A stretch of 64,000 nucleotides of DNA, taken from contig JBBCBC010000017.1 of assembly GCA_037126765.1 (NCBI GenBank), positions 27,147,916-27,211,915 on the forward strand, written 5' to 3'. The position numbers and the translations under genes are program-made. This document shows, piece by piece, positions 54,652 to 64,000 of the stretch (position 1 is its first letter; each line of letters starts with the position of its first letter). Below the pieces are notes generated by a model. The model had not been told where the DNA came from. It worked only from the letters and a program-made list of their open reading frames with translations, and made no database searches. The stretch comes from Stenogyne calaminthoides (taxonomy: Eukaryota > Streptophyta > Magnoliopsida > Lamiales > Lamiaceae).

Positions 54652-56467
54652 TGTTGGAGAATAAGTTGCACAGATCTATTCGGGGTGAATATTTAAATAC
54701 AAATTTAATTCTTATAATTATTACTAGCATGAATTAATCCTATATTAATTCAAATAATAATCCAACAACATATCATGCATATAATTAATTCACGTAAATC
54801 CTACGCATGCGGAATTCTACGAGTTTACGTGAACGTACCTCTTGGGATGGCAGTGATCTGGCTGATTAGACTAACCAAAAGAACTTCCCAAGTATTCCCT
54901 TAATCCTTATTCGACTATCCGGTGGTAGGACACTTGTGAACAATTAACAAAAGGAAAATAAATTATGTTGCACCACCTTTGTGGATTTACTAATTTTTCC
55001 AGCACATGGAATTGTACTTGGGAATGAAAGAGTCATCCCCTATTTATAGAGCATAGGTGGTCGAAAATTGTGGCAAAAAACAATGTGGGAAAATCTTTTC
55101 TTGATCTCCAAGAAATCTTGAATATATCTCCTATATTCTTTTTCCCATAATTATAATATTCCACAAAATCCCACCTGCTCTTTGTTATGGGATATTTTCG
55201 AAAATAATAGGCAAGAATCCAAGATTTGGATCTTCTTGAATTTATGAGATATTCTTGTATTTCAAGAAATACATATCGTCCATAATATATTTTCAAGAAA
55301 ATCAAGAAAATCTTTCTTGCCCTTTATCTTTCAAAAAATTCGAAATTTTCCTTATAAATAACCAAGTGGGAGATTTCTTGAATTTAATGAGATAATCTTA
55401 TATTCCAAGAATACATATCTTCATTCCATAACAAAATTCGAAGAAAATTTTTCTCCCCTTTTATCTATAAACTTCGAAAATAATTAGAAAAAATAAGCAA
55501 CAATATTTATTTTATTTTAAACACCTTTTTTCAGTTATTGGACTATATGTTGGGCTACTTAGGGGACCTTTAGGAGAATTAAGATTGGACCTTCCAATGA
55601 ATCTTGAATTATCAATATTGAGCCACAATATTATTCAAACCCATAAATATTAATTAATCCCACTACATAATTAATATTGTAAGTCAATATGGCTCCCGAT
55701 TATTATTTCCCGTATTTAAGATTATCTAGCCCATTAATTAATTCAAGCCACTGAAATAGCTTTCTTTTAATTAATATCTTTTGTCCTTGGTCAAGGAACG
55801 GTTCAACATTATTATCCATACCGGAAACTAATTCCACTTGCAAGATTTGGTATGATAAAGCTTATGAACCTCCCAAGGGGGCAAATCAAACAAGCGTATT
55901 TGCATACGATTCTCTGTATTAAATCTTAGCAATCACATGTGACCAATAATATTGCCCAAGATAAAAAGTATTGAATCTCGTTGATTCTCTACCCATGATA
56001 AGTCAAAGCAATAGTTACCGATCACACGTGATCCTATTTAAGGAACAAAGATTAAGAAATAACGAACCACTGAGGTCTAATTCTTTCTTGTTCAGTTCTG
56101 AAGAATTTGTCCTCCTGTAGGTCCTATTCAGTGCATCAGTCATGCACTAGTGTAATCTCTTGGTCAAGACAAGCCAATCTGAGCCTTACGCTTCAACCTT
56201 TCACAAAGGGTTGTTCATTTCCATCTAGGTTGTGAATGGCGTACTTTTAGTTACAAGGGACTGTTAATTTAATCTTCTGTGATCTGGTATCACTAAATTA
56301 ACTACAATGTAACACGTACGAATTATTGAACAGTTATGCAGTAAATATATGTAACATTCGATAATATTTAAAGCATCAGTGATAAACAATTTATTTCAGT
56401 AAATAAGTCCGAAATTTAGTTTTGATTATACAAAGTAAAAAGCATACTTTCCAGTATAATCCCAACA
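54652..56467 (-). repeat. 5' LTR of Copia D2
   Basis: 1816 bp, TGTTGGAGAATAAG to ATAATCCCAACA on the plus strand. TATA box on the minus strand at about 55038-55051. Confidence 0.88.
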
Positions 56468-56472
56468 TGTCC

Positions 56473-56851
56473 TCCCTCCTCTGTTCGTCTGGGTTTCGTC
56501 TCTCATTCTCTATTCACCCGGGCTTCGTCTTTCCTTCTCTGTTCGTCTGGTTTTCGTCTTTCCTTCTCTGTTTGTCTGGTTTTCTGCTCGACCATTACCC
56601 ATGTTCGCCTGTCTTGTTGAATGGTCACTGGGTTGCCGGGAGAGCATAATTTTTGCAGTATGATGGCTTCTGACACCCAGCACCCTATGGTCGCCTAAAC
56701 TGGCGTGCTCCTGGCGAGCACAGATGGATGAGCGGGATGTGTATTCAACTGGTGAGCACTTGTCTGATGGGCTAGCGGGCACCTTTGTTTTATTGGTCAA
56801 CGTGTTCGTCGTGTGAGCACGTGGCAGGAAAGATTATTTATGTGCACAACA
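56473..56851 (-). repeat. 3' LTR of the Gypsy element, proximal segment
   Basis: On the minus strand the LTR begins TGTTGTGCACATAAATAATC at 56851, right after the PPT, and runs to the D2 insertion. It contains repeated ctctgttcgtctgg-type units (56485-56590). Confidence 0.75.
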
Positions 56852-56862
56852 ATACCCCCAGT
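56852..56862 (-). other. Polypurine tract of the Gypsy element
   Basis: actgggggtat on the minus strand, immediately before the LTR start. Confidence 0.7.
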
Positions 56863-57425
56863 CGGGCCGCTTTGCGTTCGTCATGGGGGCCCGACTGTTG
56901 AAGGCCTTAGGGAGGGAGATCCAAGCATCATTTCATTCTCCGTAGGGCGTATCCTGAGGCAATCATTCCTTCATCCGGCGATCTCCCATTTGCTCGTTGA
57001 GTGAGACATTACCATCACTCAATTGATGCCAAATCGAGAACATAAAGTTTGTTGTTGCTTATACCTCCTTGTTCTGGTCGTCATATTTCGGTGCTGGAGG
57101 GGTGGGTAAAAAGGTTTGTCAGTAGATTTTTTTTGTGCTCGTACTCCGAGATAGCGAGCCCTCTTGTACGAGTCTTTTCTATGCTCGTTGATGACCACTT
57201 CTGGCAAGCACGTGCCAATGCCAATGAAGGCGGGCAATCTCATCGCCGAGAAGGCGGAGAATACTTCGCTAAAACGGTGGACTAGACATCGCCGAGGTAG
57301 CGGAAAGCCAACGCCGAAAAGGCGGGCTGGTCATCGCCGTAAAGGCCAACGATCTCATCGCTGAGAAAGCGAACAGGTCATCACCAAAGTTCGAACTGGG
57401 GAGGTCCATATTCGTCCAAACTAGT

Positions 57426-58161
57426 GTGAGTCATTGGTCACCATCTCCCATCTACCGATCTCCAGGAATCAGCCTTGATTTCTTGTTCTTGCCAGAGGGA
57501 GTCGAGATGGTCGAACCCCCATCTGATGACGAGGACACGGATGTGGGCGAGCATGGGGGTGATACGACAGCTGGAGGCGAGCAGAGCGCTCAGGGCGTCG
57601 GTGAGCAGAGGGCTCGGGTTGGTGGCGATCAGAGTGTTCTGGATGGCGGCGAACAGGTAACCAGGATAAGATGGGACCGCTCAGCTTTTCGCTTCCGCCG
57701 ACTCTGGATAATGAGCCCTTTCCTTAGACTTTTTCTTTGTAAACTCTGGTGTTAAGATGTTCACAGAAGATTATCATAAGGAGATGATCAACTTCTCCTA
57801 TGCTTGTGCTTTCGCGGATGTCGTGGGCACAACACGTCGTGTCTTTCCGGTCGACCAGTTCGAACCATTTAAAACTGATCTAAAAGAATGGTTGGTCAAC
57901 TATCCTCCAGTCCCTGGTCATGATCTCCCTTTTGCCGACCTTCAGGACATTGGTATGGACTTCTCATTTTTACCAGAAGGGGTTCTGGTAGTTGATCCTC
58001 CTGAGGATGAGGCGATCAAGGAGCCAGAAGGGGATAACCTCAACACGGGCGAGCAGGCTGGAGACAAAATTCCAGGTGACGAGCAGAGTTCTCGGGTTAT
58101 TGGTGAGCATAATGCTCTGGGTGGCGAGCATGGTACTCATGGTGGCGAGCAAGGCGTTTAA
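57426..58161 (+). CDS. Antisense ORF region of the Gypsy element (two tandem acidic/Gly-rich modules)
   Basis: Two plus-strand frames, 57426-57755 and 57757-58161, run opposite to pol. Each has DF-FLPEGV-(V/M)V-(E/D)PP-(D)DE followed by a Gly/Glu-rich tail (GEQSAQGVGEQRARVGGDQ; GEHNALGGEHGTHGGEQGV). DNA alignment of 57446-57660 with 57925-58160 shows a tandem duplication with a period of about 480 bp. The second frame starts MFTEDYHKEMINFSYACAFA and is the better candidate for a protein. Tat-lineage elements are known to carry extra antisense ORFs in this spacer; their function is not established. I recognise no domain. It may be translated or may be a relic. Confidence 0.45.
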
Positions 58162-58981
58162 GGATAGAAAGTTCCTCTTACTACTCCTCCTTTGGTGACT
58201 TTGAAGTTTTTGAGCTTTTTCTGGTTTGTAGTTTGAAGTATCTTTGTGTTAGGCTAGGATTACCTTGTTTCTATTTGGCCGGAATGGCCTTTTTGATGTT
58301 TGTTCCAAGCTGGTCTTCTTGTATGTTTGGCCGTTAGCGCCTGTTTTTCCGTATAAGAACTGAACCATCAGATGTGTCTGTGTTTGACTTGACTTCGTTT
58401 TATGATTGTCTTACGTTGGTGCAACCATGATGGTTTAACTTATTTAGGTGCAACCTGTTCTCGTTCGCGATCGGCTTACGTAACTGGCGATCACTTCTGC
58501 TCTGGTCGTCTTATTTATGGTGCGACCTATGTACTCAATGCGTGCTTTGTTGCGAGCATGGTAAGTACACGTTCTTTCGCCAAGCAAACACAAACTCTGC
58601 TCTGTCTGATTCTTGTTGGATTCTGGTCGTCTTATTGCGATGCGACCCGATTGGGCATATGGCCAAACAAACTAGATAAATAAATAAACACCACGCAAGA
58701 TGTTTTTAATCTTTGAGGCTCTTATCCATACTTGTTAAAACTCCTTTTTTTGTAGACAAGACTTGCTTACAAATTTACACTCGTGTAATAACCTTATTGA
58801 TGCCTTGATGTCTTTGCCTTTTGCCGGTTGAGCAGAGGTTTTCTGGTTATGTGTTCGACACCCCTTGCTCGGCTTTTGTAATCGGTCTGCTTGTCTTGAG
58901 CGAGCAGAGGTTTTCTGACCATGTGCTCATGACCAGATGAACACAGGCTTGTGCTCGACCTTGGTTTTTCTGTTGCACTCA
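58162..58981. other. Spacer between antisense ORF and integrase end
   Basis: Moderately GC, with repeated gcgagca / tgctcg motifs seen across this element. The ORF at 58402-58683 has no recognisable domain. Confidence 0.4.
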
Positions 58982-60207
58982 CCACTACTGATAATATTTT
59001 TTCAAATTTGACGCATTCCATGAATAGGAAAGCAGAGTTCCATCCATCGTCTCCAAATCGTATGCTCTGTTTAGCAAGCGCTCCGATATTCGGTATGGGC
59101 CTTCCCACGCTCGGCCGAACACACCACCCGGGACCCCCGTTGCTCGCTTGAGGATGAGCTCACCGATTTTGAATCTGCGGATCCGAACTTTGGAGTTATA
59201 AAATTTTTCTAACCTTTGTTTATACATGGCATTCTTGAGGTCGGCCTCGTATCTTTTTTCCTCCAACAAGTCTGTGCTAAAGGCGAGCGCTGGTCATTGG
59301 TATGTTCGCCAAAACACATAGTTCGGTGGCTCAGGATTTCGACTTCTACCGGAATAACCGCTTCCGTACCAAAAGCTAAAGCGAACGGAGTCTTACCCGT
59401 GGATGTTCTGAAAGTGGTGCGGTATGCCCACAAAGTTTCGGGTAGTTCCTCGGCCCATCCCCCCTTAGAATCACCAAGTTTAGCCTTGAGGGTATGTTTG
59501 ATGATTTTATTGACCGCTTCAACTTGTCCGTTCGACTGGGGATAGTATGGAGTGGAATAGTATTTTTTGATTCCCCAGCGAGCATAATTATGGCGGAACT
59601 CACTCCCATCGAATTGCTTGTCATTGTCCGTCACTAGCGATTGGGGTAGCCCGAAGCGACATATGATGTTTTTCCAGACAAAATTCCACATTTTTTGTTC
59701 CGTGGCTTTCACAATGGCTTCAGCTTCTGCTCATTTTGTTTAGTAATCGACGGCGACCATAACTAATCTTACCCCCGATGTGCCAGTGGGGAAAGGTCCG
59801 ATCAAGTCGATCCCCCACTTAGCAAATGTCCATGGGCTATAGACGAAAACAAGTTCTTCTGGCGGACTATGAATAAGCGGGGCATATACCTGACAATCAT
59901 GACACGTTCGAGTATAGACGAGCGAATCCTTTTTAAGTGTGGGCCAATAATACCCTTTTCTGATCGCCTTGTAGGCTAGAGCATGTCCGCCTTTATGATT
60001 CCCGCACACCCCAGAGTGAATTTGCATGAGAATTGTATGGCCTTCTTCCGGCGTTACACATTTTAACAACGGAAGAGAAAAACTTCGCTTATACAAGTGC
60101 CCTCCAAAATGGCGTAGCGAGCAGCTTGCAAGCGTAGGCGAGCAGCCTGTGCTTTGTTCTCCGGGAGGACCCCCCTTTGTAAATAGTTTAAAATCGTGGT
60201 CATCCAT
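58982..60207 (-). pseudogene. Gypsy integrase
   Basis: From 60207 downward. The HHCC zinc domain spans IHSGVCGNHKGGHALAYKAI to TRTCHDCQVYA. The catalytic core has Asp in KWGIDLIGPFP, Asp in VTDNDKQFDG and Glu in PQSNGQVEAVNKIIK, so the DDE triad is present. A C-terminal GPY/F-type motif is WEGPYRISERL near 59060. Breaks are two in-frame stops near 59730-59745 and a frameshift near 59260 joining 59209-59712 to 58985-59269. The enzyme would insert element DNA into chromosomes. Confidence 0.85.
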
Positions 60208-60227
60208 GTCTCTTGTTCGACCTCCAT

Positions 60228-60677
60228 CTAGGCGATCACAACTCTCGGGATGGATGACGAGTACGTTGTGATGATCACAACATCTGTTAAATTAGATACA
60301 TCTTCTGCGGTAGCCAATCGAGCTAATGCGTCTGCAAATGAATTCTCCATCCTGGGGAGCTGTTTGATATATACCTGCTCAAATTGCTCGAACAATTCTT
60401 TGGCCAGTAATTGATATTGAGCCATCTGCTCACCCCGAGCCTCATATTCGCCCAGAACCTGATAGACGATTAGCTGGGAATCACTGTAAATCATCAGTTT
60501 CCGAACACCCACTGCCATAGCCATGTGTAATCCGCTGATCAGAGCTTCATACTCGGCCTCATTGGTGGTGGCCGGGAAGTTGAAACGAATGGCCGTTGAG
60601 AAAGTTTGCCGAGTTGGACTGATGAGCCCCACCCCTGCTCCGGCTTTTGTGCTCATTGACGAACCATCGACATACAC
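60228..60677 (-). pseudogene. Second RNase H (archaeal-type) of the Gypsy element
   Basis: 149 residues in one open frame with the acidic active-site residues in place: YVDGSS, NEAEYEALISGL, YSDSQLIV and ADALARL (D-E-D-D). This extra RNase H lies between the ordinary RNase H and integrase, as in the Tat lineage. A TGA at about 60678-60680 separates it from the preceding domain, where a Trp codon would fit. The domain itself shows no internal break. Confidence 0.85.
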
Positions 60678-60680
60678 GTG

Positions 60681-61242
60681 TCATGGCTGGTCGATTTCTT
60701 TTTCGGGTTGTTGTGGGTATATTAACTCGACCATAAAATCGGCCATGGCTTGACCTTTGATATCCGTTCGAGGTGCGTACATGATGCCGAACTGGCCTAG
60801 CTCCACAGCCCACTTTAGTAACCTCCCGGCCGTATCCGGCCGATGCAAAACTTGGCGTAGCGGGAAAGTGGTAAGAACTTCGACAGAGTGGTCGAAGAAA
60901 TAAGGCCGTAGTTTGAGAACACTCATAACAACAGCGAAGTTCAGCATCTTTCAATACTTGGCTGACATAATACACATGCAAGTGGGTCGTTCCTTCTGCT
61001 CGGACGAGCACAACACTGATCGCGTGCTCGGAGGCGGCCAGGTACAAATATGGCTGCTCGCCCGGTATGGGTTTGGACAAAATCTGAGTGTCTGCCAGGT
61101 ATAATTTTAAAGACTCGAAGGCACTTTGGCAATGGTTCGTCCATTGAAACTGTCCTTTCTTTAAAGCATCAAAGAAAGGCTTACATTTATCTCTGGTCCG
61201 TGATATGAACCGGTTCAGAGAAGCCAGACATCCCGTTAGTTT
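60681..61242 (-). pseudogene. First RNase H (Gypsy-type) and connection domain
   Basis: From the minus strand: KLTGCLASLNRFISRTRDKC after an in-frame TAA at 61243-61245, then SKPIPGEQPYLYLAASEHA and YYVSQVLKDAELR, then a frameshift near 60945 into LKLRPYFFDHSVEVLTTFPL and KWAVELGQFGIMYAPRTDIK. These are the usual Gypsy RNase H landmarks. The large frame 60559-61080 leaves the true frame after KDAELR. Confidence 0.78.
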
Positions 61243-62340
61243 TTAAACTTGCTTCACATTTCTGGGAGCTTGCATGTCAAGCATAGCTTGAATCTTTGAT
61301 GGGTTCGCCTCGATTCCTCGTTGGCTGACTATATGTCCGAGGAATTTTCCCGAATGTACCCCAAAACTGCATTTCTTCGGGTTTAACTTCATATTATATG
61401 CTCGGAGGATATCAAACGCCTGTGTTAGGTGGGCGAGGTGGTCTTCTTTATGCTCACTTTTGACCACAATGTCATCGATGTACACCTCGACCGTCCGCCC
61501 TATGTGTTAGTTGAACATCTTGTTCACCAGCCTTTGATATGTTGCTCCAGCATTCTTTAACCCGAAAGGCATGCACTTCCAACAGTACATGTTTTTTTCC
61601 ATTGCAGAACGAGGTGTTTTCCTGATCGTCGGGATGCACAAGGATTTGATGGTACCCGGCAAAAGCATCCATGAACGTCATAAGCTCATGCCCTGCAGTG
61701 CTATCGACTAGATAATCGATGTGAGGTACAGGAAAATTATCTTTGGGGCATGCCTTGTTTAAATCGGTAAAGTCTATGCACAACCTCCAGGTTCCGTTTG
61801 GTTTTTGGACGAGCACAGGGTTTGCTAGCCATTCTGGGCATTTGATTTTCCGGATGAGCTTATTGTTGAGCAACTTTTTAACTTCGGCATCTAGAGCCGC
61901 GTTTTTCTCCCGACTGAACTTTCTTCGTTTATGAATTATTGGGATTTTTGTTGGGTTGATATTGAGGTGGTGGCATGCATGCTTAGGATCGATGCCAACC
62001 ATGTCCTCATGTGACCAAGCGAACACATCCAAATTTGTTCGGAGATACGAGATCATTTCGGTCCGGAGCGGTTCTGGGAGTTCTGAGCCGATAAAAATTT
62101 TCAAGTCTGGCCTGGTTAGGTCGGCCATGACGGACTCTAGCTGCTCAACAGGTGTTGTTCGTCTTTTCTTTTGTTTCCACCGGGGATCTATGTTCAACCC
62201 CCGGTGCTCATATTCGACCTCCATAGGGTCGAATCCTATGCGAGGTTCTAAGTCCGGTAACTCGCAGCCAGATTGTTCTTTGGGCAGATCTATACTCATG
62301 GGATTGGGGACCTGTCTGGTCGCCCTGGGCTCCATGCTCG
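61243..62340 (-). pseudogene. Gypsy reverse transcriptase
   Basis: Motifs on the minus strand: HHLNINPTKIPIIHKRRKFS, EWLANPVLVQKPNGTWRLCI, FTDLNKACPKDNFPVPHIDY and FMDAFAGYHQILVHPDDQEN. A frameshift after TSF near 61610 and a stop in the NKMFN region precede the catalytic YIDDIVVKS at about 61460-61485. The thumb region follows to NVKQV at 61246. The sequence style (DLNKACPKD, DAFAGYHQI) is Tat-like. The catalytic aspartates are present but the gene cannot be read through. Confidence 0.85.
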
Positions 62341-62349
62341 CCCGGGGAG

Positions 62350-63009
62350 TTATGTCCACCGGAACGATGTATTCCCTCTTTGGCTTGAATCTCCGACTTC
62401 CCATGTTGGTTCTACCATGCTGACTGTATTCTGTCTTTCTGGTACACATGATAGTAAGCAATCTCGAGCTTTTTTCTGATCGCCCTTTATGCTGCCCGTT
62501 CCATCAAGAGTAGGAAATTTAAGACAATAGTAGTAAGTCGAACAAGCTACCTTAAATTCCTGGATGAACGGGCGACCTAAGAACCCGTTATAGGTAGACG
62601 CATCGATGATTACAAAGTCTAGCATTCCAGTTCGTCGGATCTCCGGATTTAAAGTTGACTGTAGTTCGACTCCTAGCCTAATCATTCCATAGGGTCGGGT
62701 TATATATTCCCCGAAACCCATTATGGTGTGATCACAGGGCTCGATATAACTACTTAGATCACCCATTTGTTTCTCCATCTGATGTAGAGTGTTGAAAAAC
62801 AGAATGTTCGCATATGCTCCGGTGTTGACCAGGAAACGATGCACCTTCAACCCGAGAAGACGAGCACTGATGGTTAAAGAGTCATTATGGGGGGTGATTA
62901 CGCCGTCGAGATCATCTTCTGAGAACATGAGTTGGTGAGAGGGTGGCATGCTAGCTGATGTGCTCGCCACATTCACCTGATGAATGCCCTGCATGGCGCG
63001 CATATTCAT
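62350..63009 (-). pseudogene. Gypsy aspartic protease region
   Basis: One open frame of 219 residues (MNMRAMQGIHQVNVASTSAS onward). The active-site motif, normally LVDTGAS-N-L-F, reads LVNTGAYANILF at about 62808-62843: the catalytic Asp is Asn. The downstream flap region and GFLGRPFIQEF are present. A single G-to-A change explains Asp to Asn. Without the Asp the protease should be inactive. Confidence 0.8.
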
Positions 63010-63015
63010 CCTCTT

Positions 63016-64000
63016 TCATCTGTTTGATAGGGAAGGCACTTGATAACAACCCCCCACAAGGCCGTGGTTCGGACGGATCATGTTAATTTTTTGCCCCTCC
63101 CTACCTTTGTTCGTGGTTGGGGCCCCTTTCTTCGGTAAGTCCAGCTGTCGGCGGAATTCCTCCTGATCGCTGTCAGACACCTCTTCTGCCTTACGCTTTC
63201 TCTTCTGATCACCTGACCTCTCACGCCGGGTTTCTCTGTTCGTCGGCTTCTCTATATATTGGGTAAGGCGATTTTCCTCATATAACTTCCAAAGCTGAGG
63301 TCGTGACACTCGTCTGTATTGTGCCCGATAAACTCATGGAACGAGCAGAACTTAGAAGGATTTAGATGAGTTTTATCCCTGAGAATGCGCCGGGGTTTTT
63401 TCAACATGTCTCGGTCCTTGATCTGGTTATATACTGTCTCGGCCGAGACCCCGAGAATACTCTGAAGCGCATGTGCTTCGGCCCCTGCTTCAAATGATTT
63501 GAAGGATCCTAGGGGTTTGTACCCCCCTTCGCCTGCTGGTTTCTTTTCGGCGATCACCTTCCTGGTCGCCACCTCTTGGCCTGCTCGCGACTGGGCGAGC
63601 AGGTCTTGCATCGTTATAATCTTGGCTGCTCGCTCGCGGAATTCGGCATATGTGTTTGGCCATTCTTGATGCATGGCCTTCCACATGTCCGTATTCAGGG
63701 TCAGACCTCCAACTGTTGGGCCGTGAGGATCTTGGCATCCTCTTCGACTGGAGCCCCATCATACAAATATTTATCGAACCTTTCCACGTATGCCCGATCT
63801 GACTCTCCCTTGAGTTGGGAAAAATGTGCTAACCGTTGCTTCGGGGCCTGGCGAGCACACATAGATGAGAAATGGGAAAGGAATTTATGTCCCAACTGGG
63901 TGAAAGATGTGATGGACGCTGCGGGCAGAGTAGAAAACCACCTATGTGCTTAATCGCCCAAAGTCATGGGAAATGATCGGCACTGCGTTGCGTCGGTGGC
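63016..64000 (-). pseudogene. Gypsy gag (capsid and nucleocapsid), 5' end outside the window
   Basis: Pieces on the minus strand: FSQLKGESDRAYVERFDKYL (63701-63895), MWKAMHQEWPNTYAEFRERA (63252-63686), ending with the nucleocapsid motif KFCSFHEFIGHNTDECHDL, the Cys/His pattern usual for Tat-lineage gag, and a basic Lys/Arg/Glu-rich tail (63016-63309). Frameshifts lie near 63690 and 63280. The N-terminus is beyond the window edge. Confidence 0.78.

Larger units (their letters stand above)
49905..56467 (-). mobile_element. Copia D2, internally deleted relative of Copia D, inserted in the Gypsy LTR
   Basis: A minus-strand element with LTRs at 49905-51746 and 54652-56467 and only 2.9 kb of internal DNA, against about 5.2 kb in D without X1. 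The flanks tgttc (49900-49904) and tgtcc (56468-56472) fit a target duplication with one C/T change. The internal part keeps RNase H and the C-terminal RT, then jumps at about 53160 into the leader, so gag, protease, integrase and the RT N-terminus are gone. The PBS (tagtatcagagcc on the minus strand, near 54636-54650) and PPT (51747-51760) remain, so it could have moved only with helper proteins. Confidence 0.88.
49282..64000 (-). mobile_element. Ty3/Gypsy retrotransposon of the Tat lineage (3' LTR split by Copia D2; 5' end outside window)
   Basis: On the minus strand the order is gag, protease, RT, RNase H, second archaeal-type RNase H, integrase, a 2.1-kb spacer with an antisense ORF, PPT, and LTR. 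Two RNase H domains and an antisense ORF region before the 3' LTR are hallmarks of the Tat branch (Ogre, Grande, Retand). RT motifs such as RLCIDFTDLNKACPKDNFP fit that branch. The 3' LTR is 56473-56851 plus 49282-49904. Stops and frameshifts occur in every domain, so the copy is dead. Confidence 0.88.

Overview
The window is nuclear DNA of a flowering plant, most likely a eudicot. I infer this from the nested plant-type Copia and Gypsy retrotransposons, plant MITEs, a purine-permease fragment and one plant-specific zinc-finger gene with introns. There are no operons, rRNA or tRNA genes, or CRISPR arrays. Roughly four fifths of the sequence is transposable-element DNA.

Layout. 1-7433 is the 3' half of a Sirevirus-type Copia element (copy A), ending in a 1.9-kb LTR. 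7434-12621 is a mixed remnant zone: a minisatellite, a CACTA-type terminus, a LINE zinc-knuckle scrap, a tandemly duplicated TGATAG-rich segment and a purine-permease pseudogene fragment. 12622-39022 is one nested stack. A small TRIM-like element (LTRs 12622-12799 and 38831-39022) received a Copia element D (12888-38718, TSD aaaac). D received a solo LTR X1 in its polymerase (18817-20480, TSD cagtt) and, in its 3' LTR, a 15-kb Sirevirus-type element B (23186-38566, TSD tgtag/cgtag). B received a solo LTR X2, 12 bp into its own 3' LTR (35153-36441, TSD agatg). 39023-46450 is the only gene island: a three-exon C2H2 zinc-finger gene whose C-terminal half resembles a degenerate ADP-ribosyltransferase (41628-45649), surrounded and invaded by MITEs. 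46450-49281 is old repeat DNA. 49282-64000 is a Tat-lineage Gypsy element on the minus strand, with dual RNase H and an antisense ORF region; its 3' LTR is split by D2 (49905-56467), an internally deleted relative of D.

None of the transposons looks intact. Most in-frame stops in D and the Gypsy element fit C-to-T or G-to-A transitions, as expected for methylated, silenced repeats. Separately, CAG and CTG triplets are replaced in patches by CGA, CGT, CCG or TCG-like strings when repeat copies are compared. That pattern does not fit deamination and may be a basecalling or polishing artefact at methylated CHG sites, so many frameshifts here should not be taken at face value.

I did not find a convincing new biological system. 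The items most worth following are the triplet anomaly, the extra coiled-coil ORF downstream of pol in the Sirevirus copies, the antisense repeat ORF of the Gypsy element, the GC-rich leader of D2, the duplicated 5' flank of the zinc-finger gene, and the unclassified inverted-repeat family placed around that gene.
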